Below, piece after piece: positions 38,029-45,161 of a DNA stretch of 54,427 nt. The stretch is taken from positions 1 through 54,427 of the forward strand of contig NZ_JMFG01000010.1 in the NCBI RefSeq assembly GCF_000687145.1. The letters are read 5' to 3'. Below the pieces are notes generated by a model. The model saw only the letters and a list, made by a program, of their open reading frames with translations. It searched no databases and was not told the origin of the DNA. The first letter of the stretch is position 1; every line of letters starts with the position of its first letter. Made by a program: the position numbers and the translations under genes. Source of the DNA: Thermoanaerobaculum aquaticum. GTDB taxonomy: Bacteria > Acidobacteriota > Thermoanaerobaculia > Thermoanaerobaculales > Thermoanaerobaculaceae.

Positions 38029-40080
38029 TTAATTGGGTTTTTGCGGCTTTAAGAACGCCGGCAGCTCGTAGTTCCCGCCGGCTTCCAGCTCCAGGTTTTC
38101 CTGCGGGGCTTCCACCAGCAAGCGCTGGTACAGCTCCTCGGGCAGCTCCTGCAAGAAGCGGGACGGTTCGGTGATGATGTCCATCCGGTAGCGGTCCCGG
38201 GCCACCAGCGGGTAGCAGAGGTAAAGCTCGTCCTTGGCGCGGGTGCAGGCCACGTAAAACAGGCGCCGTTCTTCTTCCACATCCTCGGCGCGGGCGGTGG
38301 GGAAGCGCCCCTCCGAAAGCCAAATGACGAAAACCACCCGCCACTCCAGGCCCTTGGCCTGGTGCACGGTGGAAAGCGTGACCCGCTCCCGCTCGCCCTC
38401 CAGGGCCGCCACGTCTTCACCGGAAAGCTCGTTCATGAGCGTCACTTCGTCCAAGAAGGCCGGCAGGCTGTCGTAACCATCGGCAAAGATGGCCAGCTGT
38501 TCCAGGTCGTCAAGACGAGAAGCCGCGTTGTCCAGCTGCGAGCGCACGTACTCCCGGTAGCCGGAGGCCAGCACCTCGCGGATCATCTCCCCGGGGCGCT
38601 GCTGCAATCGCGTGAGCTTGCCTACCAGCCCCTGGAGCTCCTGGAGGGAGTGGGCGGCAGCCTGGGGCAAACTCAAGCTAGCAGGATCCAGCTGCAGGAA
38701 AGCGGTCAGGGGCTCGGGGGAGGTGTGAAACGCCTCCCAAACCCGGGCCACCAAGCGCTGGCCCAGGCGCGGCCGCAGCTTGGCCATCCGGAAAAAGGCC
38801 ACCTCATCCCGAGGGTTGGCCACAAAGCGCAGGTGGGCGAGCACGTCCTTCACGTGCCGCTGCTCGAAAAACCGCAAGCCCGAGCGCACCTCGTAAGGGA
38901 TGGAGCGGCGGGTGAGCTCCACTTCCAGCTCCAAAGAGTGGGAGTGGTTGCGGTACAAAACGCCAATCTCACCTAAGGGCACACCTTCGTCCAAAAGCTC
39001 CAGGATGCGCTGGGCCACGAAGGCCGCCTGGAGCTCCGGGGAAGGGGCCGCCACCACCGCCGGCTTTTCCCCCCCTTGTCGCACCGGTTGCAGGTGTTTG
39101 GGGAACTGCTTCTGGTTGTGGGCAATGGAAGCGTTGGCCAACTCCAGGATGGGGGGTAGCGAGCGGTAGTTGGTGTTGAGGTGAAAAACCGTGCAATCCG
39201 GGTAGCGCTGGGGAAAGGTGAGGATGTTGGCGTACTCGGCCCCGCGGAAGGCGTAAATGGATTGGGCGTCGTCGCCCACCACCATGAGGTTGCGCTCGGC
39301 CCCCAGCATTAAATCCACGATTTCCGCTTGCAGCTTGTTGGTGTCCTGGTACTCGTCCACCAGGATGTGGCGGAAGCGGGTGGCCAGTGCCTGCCGCACC
39401 TCGGGGTGTTGGCGCAGCAGCAGCAGCCAGTTGAGCAAGAGGTCGTCGTAGTCCATGAGGTGGGCCTGTCTTTTGCGCTCCAGGTAGCGGCGGAAGACCG
39501 CCTGCATAAACTCCTGATCGGTCAAAAACTGCGGGTACTTCCAGGAAACCACCTCTTCCAGGCTGCGGCCGGTGTTGATGACGAAGGAGTACACCTCCAA
39601 AAGCACGGCCGCTCCCGGCAGCCTCTTGTCCGGCACCTGCGGCAGTACGTCGCTGGCCGCCTGCCCCATGAGCTCCTGGGCATCCTCCCGGTCAAGGATG
39701 CCGTAGTTGCTGGGATAGCCCAGCCTTTCCCCGTAGCGGCGCAGGATGCGGTTGCCCACCGAGTGAAACGTGCCGCCCATGACCCGGGAGGCGTCACGCC
39801 CCAGCAGGGTTTCCACTCGGGTGAGCATCTCCCGGGCAGCGCGGTTGGTGAAGGTGAGCATCAAAATGGACGAGGGCTCCACCCCGTCCTCCAGAAGCCG
39901 GGCCACGCGGTACACCACAGTTCGCGTTTTTCCTGAACCCGCTCCCGCCAGCACCAGCATGGGGCCGCCGGGGTGCATCACCACCGCCAGCTGCTCGGGG
40001 TTTAGGGCCGAGGCGTAGTCCACCCGCTTGGTCACAGCTTTTTCCGGCGAAAGCCTCACCGGCTTCGAACCCTCGCTCAC
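38029..40080 (-). CDS. UvrD/PcrA-family DNA helicase
   Basis: This superfamily 1A 3'-5' helicase has 683 aa. Motifs: Q motif LNPEQLAVV, Walker A AGAGSGKTRT (45-54), motif II VDEYQDTN, motif III GDDAQSIYAFRGA, motif IV TNYRS, motif V TLSTVHQAKGLEWRVVFV, motif VI EERRLFYVACTRAKDELYL. It could be UvrD, PcrA or Rep in function; motifs alone do not separate them. The start is GTG 40080, placed by TATGCT exactly 7 bases upstream; the frame stays open to 41274 antisense to the NYN gene, which is discounted. Confidence 0.93.
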   Translation of the reverse strand: MSEGSKPVRLSPEKAVTKRVDYASALNPEQLAVVMHPGGPMLVLAGAGSGKTRTVVYRVARLLEDGVEPSSILMLTFTNRAAREMLTRVETLLGRDASRVMGGTFHSVGNRILRRYGERLGYPSNYGILDREDAQELMGQAASDVLPQVPDKRLPGAAVLLEVYSFVINTGRSLEEVVSWKYPQFLTDQEFMQAVFRRYLERKRQAHLMDYDDLLLNWLLLLRQHPEVRQALATRFRHILVDEYQDTNKLQAEIVDLMLGAERNLMVVGDDAQSIYAFRGAEYANILTFPQRYPDCTVFHLNTNYRSLPPILELANASIAHNQKQFPKHLQPVRQGGEKPAVVAAPSPELQAAFVAQRILELLDEGVPLGEIGVLYRNHSHSLELEVELTRRSIPYEVRSGLRFFEQRHVKDVLAHLRFVANPRDEVAFFRMAKLRPRLGQRLVARVWEAFHTSPEPLTAFLQLDPASLSLPQAAAHSLQELQGLVGKLTRLQQRPGEMIREVLASGYREYVRSQLDNAASRLDDLEQLAIFADGYDSLPAFLDEVTLMNELSGEDVAALEGERERVTLSTVHQAKGLEWRVVFVIWLSEGRFPTARAEDVEEERRLFYVACTRAKDELYLCYPLVARDRYRMDIITEPSRFLQELPEELYQRLLVEAPQENLELEAGGNYELPAFLKPQKPN

Positions 40081-40086
40081 GGCTTC

Positions 40087-40092
40087 AGCATA
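40087..40092 (-). promoter_or_regulatory. Leaderless -10 box of helicase gene
   Basis: TATGCT (read on the minus strand, 40092-40087), 6 bases, then GTG 40080. No ribosome site is present. Confidence 0.55.
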
Positions 40093-40173
40093 CAGAAAAA
40101 TTTGGCGCTTGCAGGCTCCAGCACCGGGAATAACGGGAGGGGTGTTTGGATTTAACCAAGAGGGAACAGAACG

Positions 40174-40509
40174 GTGCCGGAAGACCTTGCCGCTAAGCGC
40201 TGTGTGCCATGTGAAGGGGGAACCCTTCCCCTTTCGCGGGAGCAAGCTACGGGGTTGTTGGCCCAGCTTCCGGGCTGGGCCCTGAAGGACGGCAAGCTGG
40301 AGCGCACCTTCGTGTTCCGCGACCACTACCAGGCCATTGCTTTCGTCAACGCTGTAGCGTGGATTTCCCACCAGCAGGACCATCACCCGCTTATGGAAGT
40401 GGGGTACAAAACCGTAAGGGTGGTGTACTGGACGCACGCCATCAGTGGTCTTTCGGAAAACGACTTCATTTGCGCTGCCAGGGTCAGCGGGCTTTTGCCT
40501 GGCCCCTGA
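40174..40509 (+). CDS. Pterin-4a-carbinolamine dehydratase
   Basis: This enzyme dehydrates 4a-hydroxytetrahydrobiopterin to recycle the cofactor of aromatic amino-acid hydroxylases. It has 111 aa with the signature DHHP at 69-72 followed by LMEVGYKTVRVVYWTHAISGLSENDF (His88). The family is about 100 aa. The start is GTG 40174 (an alternative would be internal); AGAGGGAA lies 7-12 bases upstream. No hydroxylase is nearby, so a moonlighting or other pterin role is possible. Confidence 0.9.
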   Translation: MPEDLAAKRCVPCEGGTLPLSREQATGLLAQLPGWALKDGKLERTFVFRDHYQAIAFVNAVAWISHQQDHHPLMEVGYKTVRVVYWTHAISGLSENDFICAARVSGLLPGP

Positions 40510-40530
40510 TCTCGCTTTTCCCGGCTTCAT

Positions 40531-40581
40531 TTGCGCCCGGTGGTAAAGAAGCGGTAGCATCTGCCCGGAGGCAGAAGGCGG
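40531..40581 (+). promoter_or_regulatory. Promoter of NYN-domain gene
   Basis: TTGCGC (40531-40536), 18 bases, TAGCAT (40555-40560). The seventh base after the box, 40567, is the first base of GGAGG, giving a 15-nt leader. Confidence 0.55.
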
Positions 40582-41451
40582 ATGCCCATTGAAGAACACA
40601 AAATTGCCCTGTTCATTGACTTTGAAAACATCGCCCTGGGCCTGCGGGAATCCGGGTACAAGCAGTTCGACATCAACCTGGTTTTGGCCCGGCTCTTGGA
40701 AAAGGGGAAGGTGGTGGTGCGCCGGGCTTACGCCGATTGGGAGCGCTACGGTCAGTACAAGCGCGCATTTCACGAAGCGGCCATTGAGCTCATAGACGTT
40801 CCCCTGAAAGCCTACTCGGGGAAGAACTCGGCGGATATCCGCATGGTGGTGGATGCTTTGGATTTGTGCTACGCCAAGGAGTTCGTCACCACCTTCGCCC
40901 TTTGCTCCGGGGATTCCGACTTTTCGCCGCTGGTTTCCAAGCTGCGGGAAAACGATAAGTACGTTATTGGCATTGGCGTGAAGAACTCCACCTCGGAGCT
41001 TTTGATTTCCAACTGCGACGAGTTCATCTTTTACGAGGACCTCATCCGCTCGCTGGCGGAAACCACCCCCTCCCTTGCCGGTCTCCCGGAAAAAAAGCAG
41101 GAGTGCTTTGCTTTGCTGGTGGATGCCATTAAGGCGCTCATGCGGGACGGCAAAGAGGTGCTCTGGGGCTCCATGATCAAGCAAACCATGCAGCGAAAAA
41201 AGCCGGAGTTCAACGAGGAGTACTACGGCTATCCCACATTCACCGCACTCCTCAAGGACGCCGAAACCCACCACATCGTCAAGCTGCGCAAGGACGAGCG
41301 CTCGGGAACCTACGTGGTGACCGGCTTTGATACCGGTTCGGGTGGTGAGACAGCAGTGGCCGAGGAAGCCCCCAAGCCCGCGGCCAAGCGCCGGCGGCGG
41401 CGGCGGAAGACCACAAGCGCCGAAGGGGAGTCGTCGTCCACTACTGCCTAG
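40582..41451 (+). CDS. NYN (LabA/DUF88) nuclease-like protein with LOTUS-like end
   Basis: This 289-aa protein has an N-terminal NYN/PIN-like domain: FIDFENIA (Asp13), KNSADIRMVVDAL (Asp85, Asp91) and ALCSGDSDFSPLV (Asp111, Asp113) form the acidic metal site of this RNase-like fold. A second domain (about 170-255, KEVLWGSMIKQTMQRKKPEFNEEYYGYPTFTALLKD) looks like OST-HTH/LOTUS. The C-terminus is very basic (KRRRRRRK) then Ser/Thr-rich. The combination suggests RNA binding and cleavage. In cyanobacteria LabA acts in KaiC clock output, which is notable with a KaiC-like gene 12 kb away, but NYN proteins are widespread. Confidence 0.87.
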   Translation: MPIEEHKIALFIDFENIALGLRESGYKQFDINLVLARLLEKGKVVVRRAYADWERYGQYKRAFHEAAIELIDVPLKAYSGKNSADIRMVVDALDLCYAKEFVTTFALCSGDSDFSPLVSKLRENDKYVIGIGVKNSTSELLISNCDEFIFYEDLIRSLAETTPSLAGLPEKKQECFALLVDAIKALMRDGKEVLWGSMIKQTMQRKKPEFNEEYYGYPTFTALLKDAETHHIVKLRKDERSGTYVVTGFDTGSGGETAVAEEAPKPAAKRRRRRRKTTSAEGESSSTTA

Positions 41452-42841
41452 GCTGCGGTGCTTCCTGCGGCTTCTTGACCTTCATCCACAGCCAGCTTCC
41501 CGCCAGCGCCAGGACACCCACCGCCAGCGCCGGCGGAATGTAGCCAATGGCGAGCTCATTAAGCCCGGGATCGGCGGCAAAGCGGAAAAGCCCTGAGCGC
41601 TCCAAAAGGAAGCTAGCCAAAACCGCAAAAAAGCCAACCCACGCTGCGACACGTGCGGCTTCCCGCAGGCTCGGGTAAAAGAGGCCCAGGGTCGGCCAGA
41701 AAAGCCCGGCGGACAACAACCCTGCCGAAAGGTAAAAAAGCTCGGAAAGCGAGCGGGAAAGCCAGGCCACCACCAGCGCCGCAAACACCGCCAGAGCGGA
41801 AGCCCATCGTGCCCAGCTCAAGTTGCTGCTATGGGCTTTTTCCCGGGGCCAATCCCGGGCCCAGGTGACCGCCACCACGTTGGCGGTGGTGGAAATGGTG
41901 GACAGGGCTACCGCCGCAAAGCCCCCCAAAACCAGGATGTGCAGCTGAGGGGGGAGAAGGTGGGCGAGAAGCCTGGGAAACACCAGGTCCTGGCTTTGGG
42001 GCAAAAGCGTCCGGGCTGCCGCCGCTAATAGCGCCGGCACCCCAATGACCAGCACCAGGGAAACGCCGGCGGTAAAGGCCATGGCCAGGCGGGCGTGGGT
42101 GTCGCTTTTGGCGGCGGTGAAGCGCAGCCAGATGTCGGCTTCCGAAAGCCAACCCGTGACGTACACCAAAAGCGTGACCAGCACAAGCCACAAGGAAGGG
42201 GCTGGAATGGGCGCCAGCGGGGATAAACCCTGGGGTTGCCAGGACCTCACCGCCAAAAAAACCAAAAACACCGCAATGAGCAGGAACTGGGCCACGTCGG
42301 TGAGCACCACCGCTCGAAAACCGCCAGCCCAGGAGTAAGCCGCCACAAGAAGTGCCAGCCCCGCCATCACCAGCGGGGCTGGCGCTTGCAGCATGGGGGC
42401 CAGCAGCTCGCCAGCGGCGGCAATTTCCGCGCCGCACCAGGCTAAAAACACCACGCTCAACACCAGAGCCGTCAAAAGCTGGAGCTTTCGGCCGTGCACC
42501 TGGCCAAAGAGCTCCCCCTGGGAAAAAGCACCGAAGGCACGCAAACGCGGTACCAAAAGGTAAAAAAGCCCCAAGGTCACAAGCCAGGGAATCGCCAAAA
42601 GCCAGAGCCCACCCCAGCCGTAGCGGTACAGGAGCTCCACCCCGTAAACCAGCGACCAGGACACCGAAAGCATGGAGGCGGAAAGGCTCATGCCCAGGCT
42701 CCAGCCCGAAAGCGAGCGGTGGGCGGTCCAAAAGCCCTCGCTATCGGCGCCGTGCCGGCGCTCGGCAATGCCGGCCCACAGGCCTAAGGCCAGCATGCCC
42801 AGGGCAAGAAGCGTTCCCCCCAACCAGGCTAAAAGATCCAT
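41441..42841 (-). CDS. Sodium:solute symporter (SSF family)
   Basis: This 466-aa membrane protein has about 13 hydrophobic helices and SSF landmarks: a first helix followed by GFWTAHRSLSGWSLGMSLSASMLS (the Na2-site region), AYSWAGGFRAVVLTDVAQF, and FAAVALSTISTTANVVAVTWARD. Family members import proline, pantothenate, sugars or acetate with Na+; substrate unknown. ATG 42841 is chosen over GTG 42847 because TAAAAT sits exactly 7 bases upstream of the ATG. It converges with the NYN gene with an 11-base overlap. Confidence 0.88.
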   Translation of the reverse strand: MDLLAWLGGTLLALGMLALGLWAGIAERRHGADSEGFWTAHRSLSGWSLGMSLSASMLSVSWSLVYGVELLYRYGWGGLWLLAIPWLVTLGLFYLLVPRLRAFGAFSQGELFGQVHGRKLQLLTALVLSVVFLAWCGAEIAAAGELLAPMLQAPAPLVMAGLALLVAAYSWAGGFRAVVLTDVAQFLLIAVFLVFLAVRSWQPQGLSPLAPIPAPSLWLVLVTLLVYVTGWLSEADIWLRFTAAKSDTHARLAMAFTAGVSLVLVIGVPALLAAAARTLLPQSQDLVFPRLLAHLLPPQLHILVLGGFAAVALSTISTTANVVAVTWARDWPREKAHSSNLSWARWASALAVFAALVVAWLSRSLSELFYLSAGLLSAGLFWPTLGLFYPSLREAARVAAWVGFFAVLASFLLERSGLFRFAADPGLNELAIGYIPPALAVGVLALAGSWLWMKVKKPQEAPQPRQ

Positions 42842-42847
42842 GGTCAC

Positions 42848-42853
42848 ATTTTA
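42848..42853 (-). promoter_or_regulatory. Leaderless -10 box of the SSF transporter gene
   Basis: TAAAAT (42853-42848 on the minus strand), 6 bases, ATG 42841. It lies only 16 bases past the stop of the preceding epimerase gene, so the transporter can be expressed independently. Confidence 0.6.
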
Positions 42854-42869
42854 AACAAGGATGGCAACC

Positions 42870-43805
42870 CTACGCCGTTTCCCTTTCCGCAAACCACCGG
42901 GCGGTGATGGCCAACCCTTCTTCCAGCGAAACCGAGGGGTAAACCCCCAGTTCCCGGCGCATGAGCTCCGAGGAGATGGCCGATCGGCGTTGTTCCCCGG
43001 GTTTTTCCGGCCCATGCACCGGCGGTTTTTCTACCCCTACCGCTTTGGCCAGGAGCCAGTAAAGCTCCACCACGCTGGTTTCCCGACCGGTGCCCACGTT
43101 GTACACGAAAAAGCCCTTCCTACCGATGCTGGCGAGATTGGCGGCCACCACATCGCCCACGTACACGTAATCCCGGGTTTGCAGGCCGTCGCCGTTGATG
43201 ACGCAGGGCTCTCCGCTGAGCAGGCGGTTCAAAAAGATAGCCACCACGCCCGCTTCGCCGTGGGGGTTTTGCCGGGGCCCGTACACGTTGGCGTACCGCA
43301 AACAGGTAGCGGAAAGCCGGTACTCGCTCCAGTAAAAGTACAGGTAGCGCTCCACCGAAAGCTTGGAAACACCGTAGGGGGAAACTGGGCGCGCCGGGTG
43401 CGTCTCGGTGGCGGGAAACGCCTCCTGCTCCCCGTACATGGCGCCGCCGGTGGAGGCAAAGATCACCTGCTTCAAGCGCGAACGCCGCCCTGATTCCAGT
43501 AAGTTCAAGGTGCCGAGGATGTTGACGTCGGCGTCAAAGAGGGGATCGGCGACGCTTTTGCGCACGTCCATTTGCGCGGCGTGGTGCACCAGAAGCTCCA
43601 CCCTTTCGTCAGCGAGAAGCTGGCCCGCTTGCGGAGAGCGGATGTCCATCTGGAAAAAGCGGGCTCCGGCGGGGATGTTCTCCTTGCGCCCGGTGGAGAG
43701 GTCGTCCACAATAAGTACTTCGAAGCCGCGGGCTAAAAGCGCCTCGGCCACGTGAGAACCGATGAAACCTGCACCACCCGTCACACAAGCTTTGGAAAGC
43801 TCCAC
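42870..43805 (-). CDS. NAD-dependent nucleotide-sugar epimerase (GalE-like SDR)
   Basis: This 311-aa extended short-chain dehydrogenase has TGGAGFIGSHVAEALL (NAD binding, about 9-24), the strand end VDDLSTGRKENI, the Ser/Thr of STGGAMYGE and the YxxxK pair in SPYGVSKLS. Closest in pattern to UDP-glucose 4-epimerases of the archaeal/thermophile type. It likely makes UDP-galactose or a related sugar for surface polysaccharide. GTG 43805 is preceded by AGGAGGT at 6 bases. A TAAAAT box (43859-43854) inside the divergent glycosylase gene may be its promoter. Confidence 0.88.
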   Translation of the reverse strand: MELSKACVTGGAGFIGSHVAEALLARGFEVLIVDDLSTGRKENIPAGARFFQMDIRSPQAGQLLADERVELLVHHAAQMDVRKSVADPLFDADVNILGTLNLLESGRRSRLKQVIFASTGGAMYGEQEAFPATETHPARPVSPYGVSKLSVERYLYFYWSEYRLSATCLRYANVYGPRQNPHGEAGVVAIFLNRLLSGEPCVINGDGLQTRDYVYVGDVVAANLASIGRKGFFVYNVGTGRETSVVELYWLLAKAVGVEKPPVHGPEKPGEQRRSAISSELMRRELGVYPSVSLEEGLAITARWFAERETA

Positions 43806-43839
43806 TTCTGACCTCCTTTGGGAAAAGTTGCACCACGCC

Positions 43840-44448
43840 GTGCTGCCGCGGGCATTTTACCAGCGGGATACGGAAACCGTGGCCCGGGAGCTTCTGGGGA
43901 AGCTGCTGGTGCGACGGCTGCCGGAAGGAATGGTGGTGCTGCGGCTTATGGAGGTGGAAGCCTACCTGGGGGTGGGGGATCCGGCAGCACACACCGCCGG
44001 TGGGCGGCGGACCCCCAGAAACGAGGTCATGTGGGGGGAAGCGGGCCACCTGTACGTGTACTTCACCTACGGCATGCATTACTGCGCCAACGTGGTGACC
44101 AGAAGGCCCGGGGACCCGCAAGCTGTTTTGCTGCGCGGAGGTGTGGTGGTTTTGGGCGAGGAGGTGGTCAGGAGGCGCCGGGGGGGCCGCCTGGACTGCA
44201 ACGGTCCTGCCAAGCTCTGCCAGGCCCTGGGGTTGGGGCGGGAAGAAAACGGCTACGACCTCACCACCGGAGAAGCGGTGTTTATTGCCGATGACGGGTT
44301 TTCCTTTGCGGAGGAGGAAGTCCTGCAGCTCCCCCGGGTGGGCGTGGCCTACGCGGGGGAAGCGGCTTTCTGGCCTTTGCGCTGGGTGGTGCGGGGGTTT
44401 CCTGCAGTGGGGGTCAGGATTTCCGGCGGTGGCGGAGGGTCTCAGTGA
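43840..44448 (+). CDS. Alkyladenine (3-methyladenine) DNA glycosylase, Aag/MPG family
   Basis: This base-excision enzyme removes alkylated purines. From GTG 43840 it has 202 aa, the usual bacterial size. Family segments: RDTETVARELLGKLLVRR, then MEVEAYLGVGDPAAHTAGGRRTPRNEVMWGEAGHLYVYFTYGMHYCANVVT (the catalytic Glu lies in VEAY, Tyr of the intercalating region in YGMHY), and CNGPAKLCQALGL. An in-frame ATG at 43762 would add 26 residues antisense to the epimerase gene; the family alignment begins at LPRAFYQRD so I prefer 43840. It overlaps the converging DedA gene by 35 bases. Confidence 0.88.
   Translation: MLPRAFYQRDTETVARELLGKLLVRRLPEGMVVLRLMEVEAYLGVGDPAAHTAGGRRTPRNEVMWGEAGHLYVYFTYGMHYCANVVTRRPGDPQAVLLRGGVVVLGEEVVRRRRGGRLDCNGPAKLCQALGLGREENGYDLTTGEAVFIADDGFSFAEEEVLQLPRVGVAYAGEAAFWPLRWVVRGFPAVGVRISGGGGGSQ
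43854..43859 (-). promoter_or_regulatory. Possible -10 box of the epimerase gene
   Basis: TAAAAT on the minus strand lies within the first codons of the divergent glycosylase gene; it would give a leader of about 42 nt with AGGAGGT. Confidence 0.35.
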
Positions 44449-45052
44449 TGGCGGGTAGCACCGAAACAACAATGATGCCGATGATCACCAGGGTAAAGTG
44501 ACGGCGCACCACCGGGATGTTGCCAAAGAAGTAGCCGGCCAGGGTTATGGAAAGCACCCAGAGCAAGCCACCCACCACGTTGTAAAGCAGGAACTTGCCG
44601 TAGGTCATGGCGCCAATACCAGCCACAAACGGGGCGAAGGTGCGGACGATGGGCACAAAGCGCGCCAGGATAATGGTTTTTGCCCCGTACTTTTCAAAAA
44701 ACTCGTGGGTGCGGTCCAGGTGCTTGCGGTTAAGCCAGCGCACATCGTCGCGGTGGAACACCCGGGGCCCCACGAAGTGGCCAATCCAGTAATTGACGGT
44801 GTCCCCGAGGATGGCGGCCGCAGAAAGCACCACCAGGGCGGTAATGAGATCCAGGCTTCCCCGGGCGGCAAAGGTGCCCACTGCAAAGAGCAAAGAATCA
44901 CCGGGGAGAAAGGGCGTCACCACAAAGCCGGTCTCGCAAAAGACAATGACGAAGAGGATGCCGTGCACCCAGCTGCCGTGGGTTTGAATGAGCGTGTCCA
45001 GGTGCACGTCCAGGTGCAGCAGGAAATCGAAGAACTTCAGAATGTAGCTCAT
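44414..45052 (-). CDS. DedA-family membrane protein
   Basis: DedA (SNARE-associated/VTT) proteins are polytopic inner-membrane proteins that include C55-isoprenoid-phosphate flippases. The protein has 212 aa with FCETGFVVTPFLPGDSLLFAVGTFAARG, GDTVNYWIGH and the conserved basic/acidic segment FEKYGAKTIILARFVPIVRTFAPFVAGIGAMTYGKFLLYN. ATG 45052 has GGGGGAAA upstream. It is the last leftward gene after fusA2, separated by a structured 109-bp gap. Confidence 0.92.
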   Translation of the reverse strand: MSYILKFFDFLLHLDVHLDTLIQTHGSWVHGILFVIVFCETGFVVTPFLPGDSLLFAVGTFAARGSLDLITALVVLSAAAILGDTVNYWIGHFVGPRVFHRDDVRWLNRKHLDRTHEFFEKYGAKTIILARFVPIVRTFAPFVAGIGAMTYGKFLLYNVVGGLLWVLSITLAGYFFGNIPVVRRHFTLVIIGIIVVSVLPAITETLRHRRKS

Positions 45053-45090
45053 GCCGTTTTTCCCCCGGGGAGGAGCCGCCTTCCGCTACT

Positions 45091-45154
45091 GGCAAACTGC
45101 GGGCGGTCTGGGACGGAAGCTCGCACCCCAACCGCCCGCAAGCTGCAGTTTGCC
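45091..45154 (-). other. Structured intercistronic hairpin between fusA2 and dedA
   Basis: A 17-bp stem pairs 45091-45099 with 45146-45154 and 45100-45107 with 45131-45138, leaving a 7-base one-sided bulge (45139-45145) and a 23-base loop that can itself pair (GGGG with CCCC). No T-run follows in either direction, so it is not a classical terminator; it may be an RNA-stability or processing element. Confidence 0.55.
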
Positions 45155-45161
45155 CTTGTAA

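Noticed and set aside
45091-45154. Hairpin as a Rho-independent terminator of fusA2
   Set aside because: No T-run follows the stem on either strand.
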